Notes under the pieces: generated by a model
What the model saw: the letters and a program-made list of their open reading frames with translations, nothing else
What the model was told of the DNA's origin: nothing
The model's database searches: none
Position numbers and translations under genes: made by a program
Assembly (NCBI GenBank): GCA_005281725.1
Contig: SSBO01000007.1
Span: forward strand, 2,734,402 to 2,798,401
Direction of reading: 5' to 3'
DNA length: 64,000 nt
Source: Wuchereria bancrofti
Taxonomy: Eukaryota; Nematoda; Chromadorea; Rhabditida; Onchocercidae
Part shown: piece after piece, positions 1-16,290 of the stretch
Numbering within the stretch: position 1 is the first letter of the stretch
Layout of the letters: the number at the start of each line of letters is the position of its first letter

Positions 1-44
1 AATACTTCAAATTATTATACATTAAGGCTCACTCATCTCCTTAA

Positions 45-4890
<4,846 letters not shown>

Positions 4891-7800
4891 GAATTCTGAA
4901 ATACTGAAACTCTCATTAGAAGCATAACCTTCCTACAACTTATGTTATTTTCGTTTTAGATTATCTTATCTACAAGTTTTAGAGATTTATCTTAACTACA
5001 ATCGATCGGTATTAAAATTCTTCCAATGGAATAAATGCCAGTTCGGATTATGCTAGGAACATTTCCACAATACTGCATGGCCCAATTTCTGTTAGTTTTT
5101 TACTATAAGCAACAAATTTACGGCCATCCATTTTCCTATTCCAACTTCATGTTCTTTCCCATCCGCCCTAATATTTTGCATGAGCTTGCAATTTGGTGCT
5201 GCTTTGTATCACATTTAACTTCATTTTATTTTTTAAAAGATTTTTTAGCACGTTGTTTTATTGATCTCAGAATTAATTCCTATCATTGGCATCGTCACCA
5301 TTGTAAAAGAAAGGAAGCTGGAATGCATCTCCATTTTTTACTTGATAGATTAACATAGATATTACAGTAATGCTTAAGAACTGGTCTTTGAGACCCTACG
5401 AGTACATGTTGGAGAGAGGAAATCTTGCACAAAATTACAGTTTAAGCTGAGAATCGGAACAGTTTTGCTGGCATATGTTGAAAGTCTTAGAAATATTAAA
5501 ATTAGAATGTTAAAAAAAGATTGGCTGCTTTATAAATGTAGAAACAATTTGACCCAGTTATGTTCTTGGAGAAAGCTCCTATTATTTAGGTCATTGTCGA
5601 TCGCTTGGAATTTAAAAAAAATGTTTTTAGCCTCGACTGGTTGTTGTCAATTTAAAGCCTATAGAAAGTATTAAAATATACGGTTTTTAATGCACATGTG
5701 TAGCCATTGCTTTGTTGATTTTATTTGGATTAATTGATTGAGCGAGTTATAGTATCTGTTGGGACTTTACGCTGCTAGTCAATGTAAATGCATTAAGCGT
5801 TAATGCAGAACTTTCCTTTCGCGCCTGACTGAAAATCTGATCCAGGAACAACATGAAGTTTTACGTTTTGGATACGAGCCTCACTATTTATTGTTTGACT
5901 TACATCATTTACGATATTGTTATGTTTTCATTAATAGGAAAAATGATTTTATAGTGAAATTGATGAAAAATAGATGGCATCTTATGATGGTGGGGTCTTT
6001 TTTCAACAAATTTGCAGAAGTATCTGTATATTTTAAACTGCAGACTTTTGCTGTCAGGGGTTGCCGAGAATTCCTCCTTCTAAAATTGAACTTTCGGTAT
6101 ATTTTAGTCTTTATTCTTTCTTAATTCAGTTGCAGAGAAAGTTCCGTACTAACTACTTCAAATGTATGACAGGTTTTCAAAGAAATGTTGCATAGGAATT
6201 ATAAACAATTGGTGACGTAAGTTGTATCGTTTGTAACCAGGTGATAATATTTTACACAGAAGACATTTGCAGCTGTTGCAAATTGCTTGCGATATACTTA
6301 CTTTCCTGAATGGAAATGTAATGATAACTTAGCAGGTTAAATGTTCAGAGAGTAGCGATGTCACTTCTTAAATATTAGCTCTTTTTAATAGGAATGGTTA
6401 ATCAGTTTTGTTGAAGCTGTAGAAATCATCCCGTTTTTTTTTCTGCGTTATAAATATAATTGAAACATATTAATACTTTCAACTTTAGTCGAATTACATA
6501 TTGGTCGATTGGTCGAACAAATGCTTCCTATTAAATTTGTTTAGTTCTGTAGGGGTTTTTTGGCTCGTATCACCTACTCCTATTTGGGGTTCGAGCTACA
6601 AATCCTTGTGGATTTACGGATCATTTCCCTAATTTGGTTATCACTATTTTATTGGTTTGCTAAACACAACTTCTGTAACGTATGTTAAGGCACTCGTGTG
6701 TAGATTAACTGAATATGTCGTCTTGATTTATATGAATAAAAATTATAGTAAATCACAGAATTAATATTCAAAGCACCATTAGTGGAAGTAGTGTCCATTA
6801 ATACTATTTTCAATGTTGAGGAAGACTAGTGGTATTTATGAAGTACATTAGTTCAATGATGGATTGAGTTCCCGATGACTAGGTTAATTGATGCAAATAA
6901 GGTGGACATAAAAACACACAATTATGGCTTGATGACTAAGTTTTTCGGGCGTCGAAAAATTGCGAACAAGGCATTGCTAATAGTTATTAACAAGTCTGTT
7001 CCCTATCCTTGCCGAATTCATTTTTTGATATTGATAAAACCAGTGGAATGGAATATCTGTTCTTACTGACCGACTTGTTGAAGCATTTTTGTTTTTTCTG
7101 GTCTTATGACAATTCTTGTTAAAAGGAAACAGTGAAAAATGATAGTTGGGAAAGTTGTATTCGCTTGCGTCTTCAGATCTTGCTTTATGGTTGCAGTAGA
7201 GGGCTTATCAACAACTTATGATGCTTTAGGTAATTAACTGAAAGAGCAAGAGTTTACATTTGAATGAGATCTTTGGTGATAGATCCATAAATGATCGATA
7301 GAAAAGCCAGTGACAGCTCTTCCAGTCATGAATGCTTCTGTGAAATGCCTAGCACTTAAAATTCACAAAACAGTGATAGTTTCATCAAACTCGATGGCCA
7401 CAACCATTGATCATAATTCGCGTAGATGAACTATGAGTAAAAAGCTGACGATCAGATCACAAAATCATTAGCAAAGTAATGGAGTTTCGAGGAAAACAAA
7501 ACAGAAATGGAAGTTGCCATTTTAATTTCCCCATTAATTTTTGTTTCACCGGTAGCATGCTCCACAAGACAGTTCTATATTAGCTTTGGATTTTCTGATT
7601 CTCCGCATCCGTAAGGAATCAAGAATCTTGGATTTCAGGCATCAAAGTTTTAATCCAAAGAATAAGTATATTTCTCTCATGAAGACTAAAACAATGCAAC
7701 CGCTAACTATTGGCTCGTTTCCGCCATTAATAAATCTTTTTCGACTAAAACACTATGCCCATTTTCTCAGCAAATCAACTTATGTACATCCTGCATACCG

Positions 7801-8532
7801 GATTTATAAGTTAACGCAGCAACAAATAAATTACAATCAGTGGAGCAACTGCAAAAGTAAGTTAAAATATTAAATGCACAAAGGTAATATATTTCAGAAA
7901 TTTCAAATGTGTCAATTTAAACTAAAACCTGAAATTGAAAAACAGGACAAAAGGCAACCATTTACGTGTTAATGACCAGCAAACACCATGAATAGGGGTT
8001 CTACAAAAGGCAAAGATAAATTGGTTACTCAATTTGCACACGTCGAGATCAATAAAGTATCTGTCCCTGAGGGATGACATAATAACAAAAAAAAACTGAC
8101 GGAATGAAGGATGGACCAACAGGGAATCCAGATAATCAAAGATTATTACAACCTAATAAGTAATAAGATGTACCAGCTCTTCTGGTTCTGAAAATTGAGT
8201 ATTCATTGATTTCAGGAGATTTCAAGACAAAAGCCGACTGTCAAAGTATATTTCAACAGTAATTTTTTACAGAACACAACATTTTTGGCTAATGGTTCTG
8301 AACTGCATGCTGGAATTATTATAATTCGTTTCTGGTTCTCCAAATCTAGTAAAAATGAATCCATATATTATTAACTTATATTTTAATCAGATCATGCAAT
8401 TTTCCAAGATGAACAGACTTATAGTACAAGGAACGAAGAATAAAACAACAGGAACATTTGAAAACGCCTTCTTGAAATTCAAAACTGGAATCCAATTTGA
8501 TGAGAACAAGAAACATTACTAGAAAATTTGAA
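4891..8532. other. Intergenic, between convergent gex-2 and RBM12 genes
   Basis: About 3.6 kb of AT-rich sequence between two genes that end toward each other. The only signal I trust is AATAAA at 5030-5035 for the upstream gene. Open frames at 5035-5358 and 7586-7873 lack coding-like composition, partner exons or recognisable motifs. No tRNA- or rRNA-like structure was seen by eye. Confidence 0.6.
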
Positions 8533-11500
8533 CTACTGTTTTGTAGCTGCTCGAACAACAGACATTGTTATAGTTGAGCCAGCGAGCTTCCGACCACTCA
8601 GCAACATTACGGCTTTGTTCGCTTCCTAAAACTGAATTTTCAACATAAAAGTAGAAACATTCTAAATTAAACAAACTCTTCACCAATGAACTAATAAACC
8701 AGAGAAATATAACAATTTATTTTATTTACAGAAAAATTTCGTTATTCATTAACAGTTGCCCCAGAAAGCATTATCCAATGTTTTCCGAACTGTTCTGAAT
8801 TTTCAATCTCATAACAATCTCTGATATTCAATTAATGAAAGTACAAACCTGAGGTGAGCCGACAGCTAGGAGACATTCGCCCGTTGGTACTCCGTTATCG
8901 TCCAGCTTTATTCTTACGGAACTTTCCACCAGCGAATATTTGTCGAAGAACTGAGCCACATCAGTCAAAGTCACATTTGCCGGAAAACCATGACAACTAA
9001 TGACTGTACCTGGCTCTCCTACGGATGCAATCAGTTCTGGTTCCAACATTTCTACCTAAATTTTATTTAACCATCAGAATTATAAAATCCACTCCGAAAA
9101 ATTATATTTTCTGAATAATTTAAATAGAAATTCAACGCTCATACTGTCAAGCCCAATTTCACTGCTTTTAGAAAAATGAGTCTTTGAACCCACCGATTCA
9201 ACTTTCTTATCAACACCGAGATGCATCTGTTGTCGGGTAATTGCCGTGACTGTGATGACATTTTCTCCAAGTTTCAAACCACTGTACATTTGCACTGCTT
9301 TTGTAGCTTCATCCATAGCACCCATATCAACATAAAATATTCCATCAGCCGCTCGACGTAATGTTGCTAAAATGCTAACAGATACACGACTGTAACAATG
9401 GGAAAAAAACATTCTTTTATAAAACATTACAGCAGCGAACTGTTGCAGGCAATACCGCAATAAGCTAACGAGACACTGCTGACATAAGGGTGTTCTCGTG
9501 AGACAGATTTCGTGAAACTATGCGTGAAACTTGCCTTGAGTTGCCTGATTTAGCTGTAAGAACTTGGCAACGTCTATATCATTTTCACTCTCAGAAACGT
9601 TTTCGACCATCAGACACGATTTCACACTTGGAGGTGGAATGGCTGGAATTGGTCCAGCTGGTCCATTATTTGGTGGATGAAGTATGGGAGGACGTGGGCC
9701 ACGAAGCAGAGGAGGACCACGACCTGAAGGCGGCGGACCACGTTGCCGAATTGTTGAAGGTGTTGTGTTTCCGAAAAAGGTCGGTGGAGAGATAAGTGGT
9801 GGGCGAAGCCGGCTTCCTGAAGGATTTAATAACATTTCAAAAACAAAAAAAATCATTGTTAAAATGAATGAAATGAAGTATGAATGAGTTTCTAAAGGAA
9901 ACTTAAGACGCTGTAGCGGTACCTGGTAAAAGACCTCTATGTAGACGAAAGGCTGGAAAACGAGGTGGTGCCACAGAAGACGAACTAGCAATCCCATTCA
10001 AACCACTGGAAGACACATCTCCAACTTCACGATCGCTGTGATATCCATGAATAAGACCACCTCGATAAAATCCTCCTCGTCCACGAGTACCACGACCTAA
10101 ATATAAAACATTTTTTAAACTTATTCATTCTTATATAAATCGTTTACTTCAAAAGAAGATACAAAAGCTAACCTTTGGAAGATTCTTGGAAATGTAAACC
10201 TGCTTCAGCAGACCGACTTGGTAAATCAAGAAGTGGAGCAATTGATGAGTCGCCTCCATGCTTTCGTTCATATTCTTCCTTTTTTTGACGTCCAAATCTG
10301 TCTGGTACTGCCAACATTTGATCTGCGTCCTCATTTGTTATCCTCAAAATACGTTACTTTTATTGGTCATTTGTTATTTTGTCGTGTAGCTAATCTAAAT
10401 GAAAATTTACAAGTCCGAAATATTTTCGGCATCCCTAATTCATTTGAATTTCATATACCAAAAAGTGAAAAAATCCAAGCGCACCTCCTTGCACGAATTG
10501 GTCTTTCATTGATCTTGCCACGCACACGATATGCTTTTTCTGCCAGATCAAATGTGCTAAATTCAGCAATCCAGCGATCTGATGCTTGACCATCTTCATT
10601 ATAAGCCCGAGTCACTTTTGTTGGCTCACAACGCGGACCAAGATATCTAAAAATCAATTTCGGTGCTTTCATTTACGAAACTGAGTTCTGTTCTATACTG
10701 CTTACAATATTATTATAGGGATATTAATACCAGTCAATACAAGCAATCAGATGGAATTTGCTGTCTAAACCCTCCAAACAAACTTCATAAAACAAGAACT
10801 CAAGAAAAAATAGTTCCTTGATGATTGTAGTTATGATTTCTTTGGTTAAAGTAATTTGATTTACAAGAAATTCTAAACATACTCCCGGATTTCAATTTCC
10901 GTAACCCGAAACGGCAAATTGGTGAATTCGATGCAATAACGACCAGGATCAACCCCACGTCGTTTCGAGTCACGATAGTCTCGATAATCTCGAGGCGAAC
11001 GTGAGCGACCGTGTCGGGAACCACGATAACGGTCTTCGTGATCACGCAAAACACGAGGACGTTCATCATATCTCCCATCAAAATCACGTCTTTCCTGCAA
11101 CCGGACAGATTATACCGTATATACAATACACGATTTTAAAATAAAATGCGATTTTAAAACACCTTGTTCAAAATCACAGAAAAGTGGAATATATTACAAA
11201 ATTGTTTTTAAAAAACTGGAATCATATCGAAAAAAAATTTCCATTAAAGCCATTAGAAGCCACATTTTTTCGTATTATTCTAAAGATAATGTCATACAGG
11301 ACTGCGATGATATCGTAATGAAGCACCAGTACGCGGACTTCTTTCTTCATGATAATCTGCCTCCTTTGTACCTTGCAAGAATGCTGGTGGAATTTGCAGA
11401 CTACCATCTACCGCGTTATCGAATACTTCCTTCGGACAAGAACGAATCCTATTATATTAAAGAAGTTAAAACTTTTCATAAAATCATGAAGGGACGGTTA

Positions 11501-14500
11501 CTAGATAGTGAACCATCCTTACCTTATGCCTTGTTCTCCATCTCTGTCTAGTACGTTTTTGGCATCTTTCGCACATTCGAAACGTACCAGAGAATGCAAT
11601 GGGAAACCTTAAATAATTCAAAATTATTGATCCAACCTAAGTGATTCTTTGGAAATGTGGTTGTTTCCTAGTATTTAAATTTCCGAAAACACTTGGAAGG
11701 CTCTTAATTTGTTTAAATGTTAAGAAATTTATTTAAAGATATGAAAAAAACTGCCTTTCGGATCGAAAACAACTTTGACAGATGACAGTGTGAGGGGCGT
11801 CGATGGACGCAAGAAATGTTCAAGAGCTGCTGGACGTAAAAGTTCCGACGGAAGTCGACTGAGTTCCACATAGCAATTCTGCTTATCCTCTGCCACACCG
11901 CTAAAAATTAACATCTCTTTCTGCTAAAACGAAATCTTTTCTCATATCATTCCGTACTCCTAGAGATGCGTGAAACTATATTATTTTTTGACACAGGATA
12001 AATGGCACAGACAAAGAGTGGCTAAACCATATAAAAAGAATATTACGTATCAAAAAAGACAAAAGATTAACCAGTACTAGATTAACTAGCAGGAAAAATG
12101 AACCTTTCAGTATTTAACATTATGAAAGCTTATTTCAAAAAGCTCACAGAAAGGTTGACGTATTCGGCATATAACATATCACCATCATATTATAGAATCA
12201 AATCTCGTGATCTTGGTGGAGTAAAACCTACTGTTGTGTGGGTAAAGCTGAGAATACTGGTCCATTGCGGCCAGTGTATCGTGCAACAAATGCATGAGCA
12301 TTAGCTAATCCAGATGCAGGTTGAGTGCCAGTAGCAGCACTAACCGGCAAAGTATTTGCCAGTAATGGTGGTACAAGAAGGCCCGGAATTGAAGGCGGTA
12401 ATGGTAGAACTTGACCCGGTAGAACCGCAGGAGCAGCAACATTAGTTTGCTGATATATCTACAAAGGAGTAACAAATTTGATTTTGATGAAATGTGAAGT
12501 TTAGAAAATTTTTGAAAGCGAAATCTTATTTAAATTTGAATTTTTCCGATTTTTTTATCTAAAGAGATATACTGGTAGGACGTTTTCTAAGAAAGTTAAA
12601 CAGAAAGGTGACTGATTTTACCGGAGGGACCTGCGTAATTGCGCTGGAAGCAACTGTTGCTGTTACCACTGTTTGAACGCTAGCGTTATAACCTTGAAAA
12701 TTATTGTCTTGTTCATACTGACCAAATCGTTCTTCACGATTAGACTGCTGGTATCTGTAAGTGGAAATGATCCTAATTTACTGTTCCATCTGGCAGAAAA
12801 TTTAATGTTATAGAGATTTTCAAAAGGGAATTTTTTGCAGATAAAAACTGACTATAATCTCATAACAGCGTAAGGACAGCATTTTTCGAGTAGGTTTCCT
12901 CGAGATATCTTTGAAGGAACTAAATACTTACACAGAACTTGACTGAGTACTTTGTCCCAGTACATTCAGCATTTTAGGATCTTGCCATGGTCCAACTGAA
13001 TGTGCTAATTGTGATTGTGTTGTTGTTGTTGTTGTTGTTGCTTGACGATTCACTGTGCGAGGTTCATAGCCTCCCTGGGAACCGTTTTTCCAGGAATCCG
13101 ACAGAGCACCATCGGCCGTACGGTTCCAAGCATCCTCTGTTACATTCGCTAAAGACCAATTTAAGTTTTATATTTAAGTTTAAATTTTATTCACTGCTAG
13201 CTTTAATGTGAATCCAGAGCACTATCATTTTCTGCTGAAAAACTGTCAATTACAATTTTTTTTTAATTTAAAAACAGAAAGGCATTTAACAAAATGCTTC
13301 TCTGTTCATCCAGGGCATATTCAAATACTATCATGATGTATTCATAACGATTTCAGTTTTTCTTAACAAATTCAGTGCGATACGAAATGGCAAAATATTC
13401 CAGATTGTATTTTGACCAAACGTCCCAACTATTTTATAACCTTTTAATTTTCTTCTTTACTTATTGCTAAGTACACATCAATAATCACTGTTATTTTTAA
13501 ATAGAGTAGCAACTTTCTTCACTCATACTGAATGTGAAACGAGACGTACTTGTTAAATGCTTCCACCATCTATTACTTCTCTACTTCTTTTCATCTAAAA
13601 GTATACCGATAAAACGAACTGTCAACGAACTTATTTATCAATTCTGCACAAAACACTGGACTAAGGATGCAAAGCAGGCAAAAGGATATTGTTATGGTTG
13701 CCCCACTGTTTCAGTTAAACGAAAACATAAATGAAAATAACGAAAGAGCCAAATAAGACCGAACAACAAACCTCCTGAATCCCCTTTTCTCCAATTTCAT
13801 TTTTCCAATCTTATTTAATTTGTTATTGAATGTCTCATTTTTCAATCTTTTTAAAGATTTTAATGCTTGTGAAGTGCTTTCTTCAAATGGTAGGTCGCCG
13901 TTTATAATAGGGAATATTGTACTAAACCTTTTTCCATATTCAGTTTTGCATTTTCTTTGAAAACACTGGGGATAAAGAGACAAAAAGAGAACTCACTGAA
14001 AAACGCTATCTGCAAAAGGATAACTCAGAAACAATGGAAATTGACGGGATCATTTGCCTGTATTACATAGTTCCCAACGGCCAAACGCGACTTTAAAATG
14101 TTTCTATTATTAGTATCAGAACTGCACCGTTTGGAATACTTCTGTCAATTTTCAGGGGAATTGACGTTTTTTAAATCAAAGTGTTGTAAACCGTGAGTCG
14201 AATAAAAATGTTAGAAAGCAGGGAGTAAATATTTCAATTCTTGGCGGAAAAATGGAAGGTGCATGTAATGTGCTGGATGATCAAAACAGTTTCCCATAAT
14301 TCTTTGTCAATAGCTAAAAGTTTTGCGTTGCATCTAACACAATGAATTATGCTATCCTATGAAATAAATTATAAAACAATTTTTGAATATTCACAATTTT
14401 GATACTCTTTATAATGAACAAGTTATCAATTCCTTAACCTACTGACTTAATTATATTATTTTAACATAAGGAGCTATATGCTTCTAGCACAGGGAGATTT

Positions 14501-16290
14501 ATTTGCTATTACTGATCAAAATTTTTTCCTTTTTCCCTGTCGCTCATTAACTTGGTATAAATGTAAAATAAAAAAATCAATTTAAGCCAAAAGACAGGAA
14601 AAAAACCTCAAAGATCTTAAATACGACAAAAAAAAACAGTGTCTTATCATATATTATTAAGCAGACCAACAAATAACTATCTCTGAAATGAAGTCTTATC
14701 TCCAGCATCAATATGTACTACCAAAATGACTTCTCCTTAAAATTACAGAAACTTCTAAGTGTCAAGGACGGAATTGCAACTTCTCACCAGTTGACGAATC
14801 CAATTTTTCTCTAATTCAAAATCCTAACTTATTCAATTATTACTTACCATAGAAAGTGTCCACCGTTAGCATTTAGATCACAGAATGTTTTTAGATCAAC
14901 AGTTCTAAAAACTGCTTCAATAATCTTTTTTCTTTTCCACAATATTCATATCAAATTAAGAACATTTATTGCAGGGAAAACGAACTGATCGCAAAGCGAG
15001 TTACATTGTTTTTGGTTGATAGAAAAGATAGCAAATTTTACGTGTGTGAAGGTAAGGACAGTCATTTTAAAGGTAATCTCATGTCACCGCTTGTTTGTCA
15101 ACATGAATATTATTCGACATATACTGTTATTATTAGCAGTTTCTGTTCTTACAGTACCGCTCGCCGAGGTAAATAAAAAAATTCTTTAACACAGCAAGAT
15201 ACATTTAACTTGAAACAAGGCTAAGCGATTTCCGAACTAAACTGATATGAATATTTGAATGTGCTTGCAACTTTTACTAATTAATTAACTTTTGCGGAAT
15301 AAAAGATGGTGCCATGGAAGAACCGTCTGCTTTTGGCGATATTGTTAATTCACAAGAATTTGCAATTGAGATTTTGGTGTATTTAGAAAAACTTCATCTA
15401 CTATTGGGATATACAATAATGCAATATTTGGATGTATCAGGATAGTTCTAGTTACACCAATATCTTACCTAAATTTGAATTAAGAATATTTGCAATTTGG
15501 CATAAATCCTTATAAACTGTTGATCAGACTGTTAAGGATCGAACGGCAGCGTTTTATTACCACAAAATTACCCAGAAGTAATGAATTTTCTAAAATATTT
15601 GTATTATCCACCTCACGTAGTTCATGTTCTAAACTGAGCGACATTTTGCCCGTAATTGATTATGTAACAGTTTAGTGAACGTGAATAAAAACAGAAATTT
15701 TAATTTTTAGCCTTTGTATTTTCCCAAGAAAGTTTGAGATTTAAACGTTATTAGTTAAACGCTTCATGCCAAACTTTCAAAATTCTTAAAATCTTCAGCA
15801 ATATACCTCTTGCATAATCTTGTTGTCCGTGTCCGCCATTCCTTGTTGCATAGACGTCCGCGACAGTCGGCTGTGATTGAGCAACACGTTGATTTCCAAA
15901 ACTATCCGCTGTAGAAGCGGGTGGAATTTGGACGCCGCCTGGACGTGCAGCTGGAGAACTATCACGTCTAATCGATGGAGCAGCAACGGATGCAGCCGAA
16001 GCTACCCCAACGACATTCAGATCCCCGGCACGAGCTTTTGCAATGACGGCATCCATTTCAACGCGTGACGACAACAGCAAACGTACACGTTGGTCATGTA
16101 TGCGCCGATTATCGAAACGCATCGCTTGACGAGCATCTTCATCAGTGGCAAAACCAATAAAAGCATCACCATCCGGCCCACCAACAATATGTACGGCACC
16201 ATCCGGTATCCGTAATCCGGCGAAAAAACTTCGGATGTCTGCCGCATTCGCAGATAACGGTAACCGTTGTAAACGAATTATCCAAGACAT
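8533..16290 (-). CDS. RBM12: RBM12 (SWAN)-like multi-RRM RNA-binding protein
   Basis: Nuclear RNA-binding protein of the RBM12/hnRNP F-like RRM class. Fifteen exons, in transcript order: 16290-15807, 13148-12932, 12754-12622, 12458-12232, 11900-11755, 11607-11523, 11448-11298, 11094-10883, 10646-10485, 10342-10173, 10096-9923, 9816-9535, 9366-9145, 9051-8849 and 8625-8533. They sum to 2961 nt, or 986 residues (human RBM12 is about 930). The N-terminal RRM contains IPDGAVHIVGG and GFATDEDARQAM, hallmarks of RBM12. Central RRMs read VVFDPKG..HSLVRFE and YCIEFTNLPFRV. An Arg/Ser/Asp-rich stretch, a Gly-Arg-rich stretch (GRGTRGRGG) and a Pro-rich linker precede two C-terminal RRMs. The start was chosen at MSWIIRLQ, matching the family N-terminus, 9 nt after a splice-like AG. 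Two introns appear to begin with GC (see findings). Confidence 0.93.
13149..15806. other. Large first intron of RBM12 gene
   Basis: 2.66 kb intron on the minus strand. It is mostly AT-rich without motif. On the opposite strand it carries the signal-peptide-like exon at 15103-15168, described separately. Short open frames at 13534-13734 (+) and 13711-13983 (-) show no family signature and are taken as chance. Confidence 0.6.
15103..15168 (+). CDS. Possible signal-peptide exon nested in RBM12 intron
   Basis: An ATG opens 22 codons ending exactly at a donor-like GAG|gtaaat. The sequence MNIIRHILLLLAVSVLTV has a basic n-region, a long hydrophobic core and a small-residue end, which is the form of a secretory signal peptide. 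A second stretch on the same strand, about 15307-15456, can be read DGAMEEPSAFGDIV followed by more codons and TAG at 15454-15456. EPSAFGDIV resembles the start of the C. elegans FLP-27 peptide as I recall it. However, the only nearby acceptor (AAAAG at 15301-15305) puts the two pieces out of phase by one base, and no RFG(K/R) cleavage-amidation motif follows. It may be a divergent or broken neuropeptide gene, or chance. Confidence 0.3.

Noticed and set aside
5035..5358. 107-codon open frame on the plus strand after gex-2
   Set aside because: It overlaps the gex-2 polyadenylation signal, has no family motif, contains many Phe/Ile/His residues typical of AT-rich chance frames, and has no partner exon.
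6570..6605. GGGTTCGAGCTAC resembling a tRNA B-box
   Set aside because: The B-box consensus GGTTCGANNCC fails at the end, and no A-box or acceptor stem was found upstream.
13711..13983. 90-codon minus-strand frame inside RBM12 intron 1
   Set aside because: Same strand as RBM12 and in its intron, but using it would not fit the exon phases. Composition is Lys/Phe/Ser-rich as in random AT-rich DNA.
15490..15675. ERQRF-containing frame as a possible RFamide peptide for the nested signal exon
   Set aside because: RF is followed by Ile, not Gly-Lys/Arg, so there is no amidation or cleavage site, and no acceptor links it.
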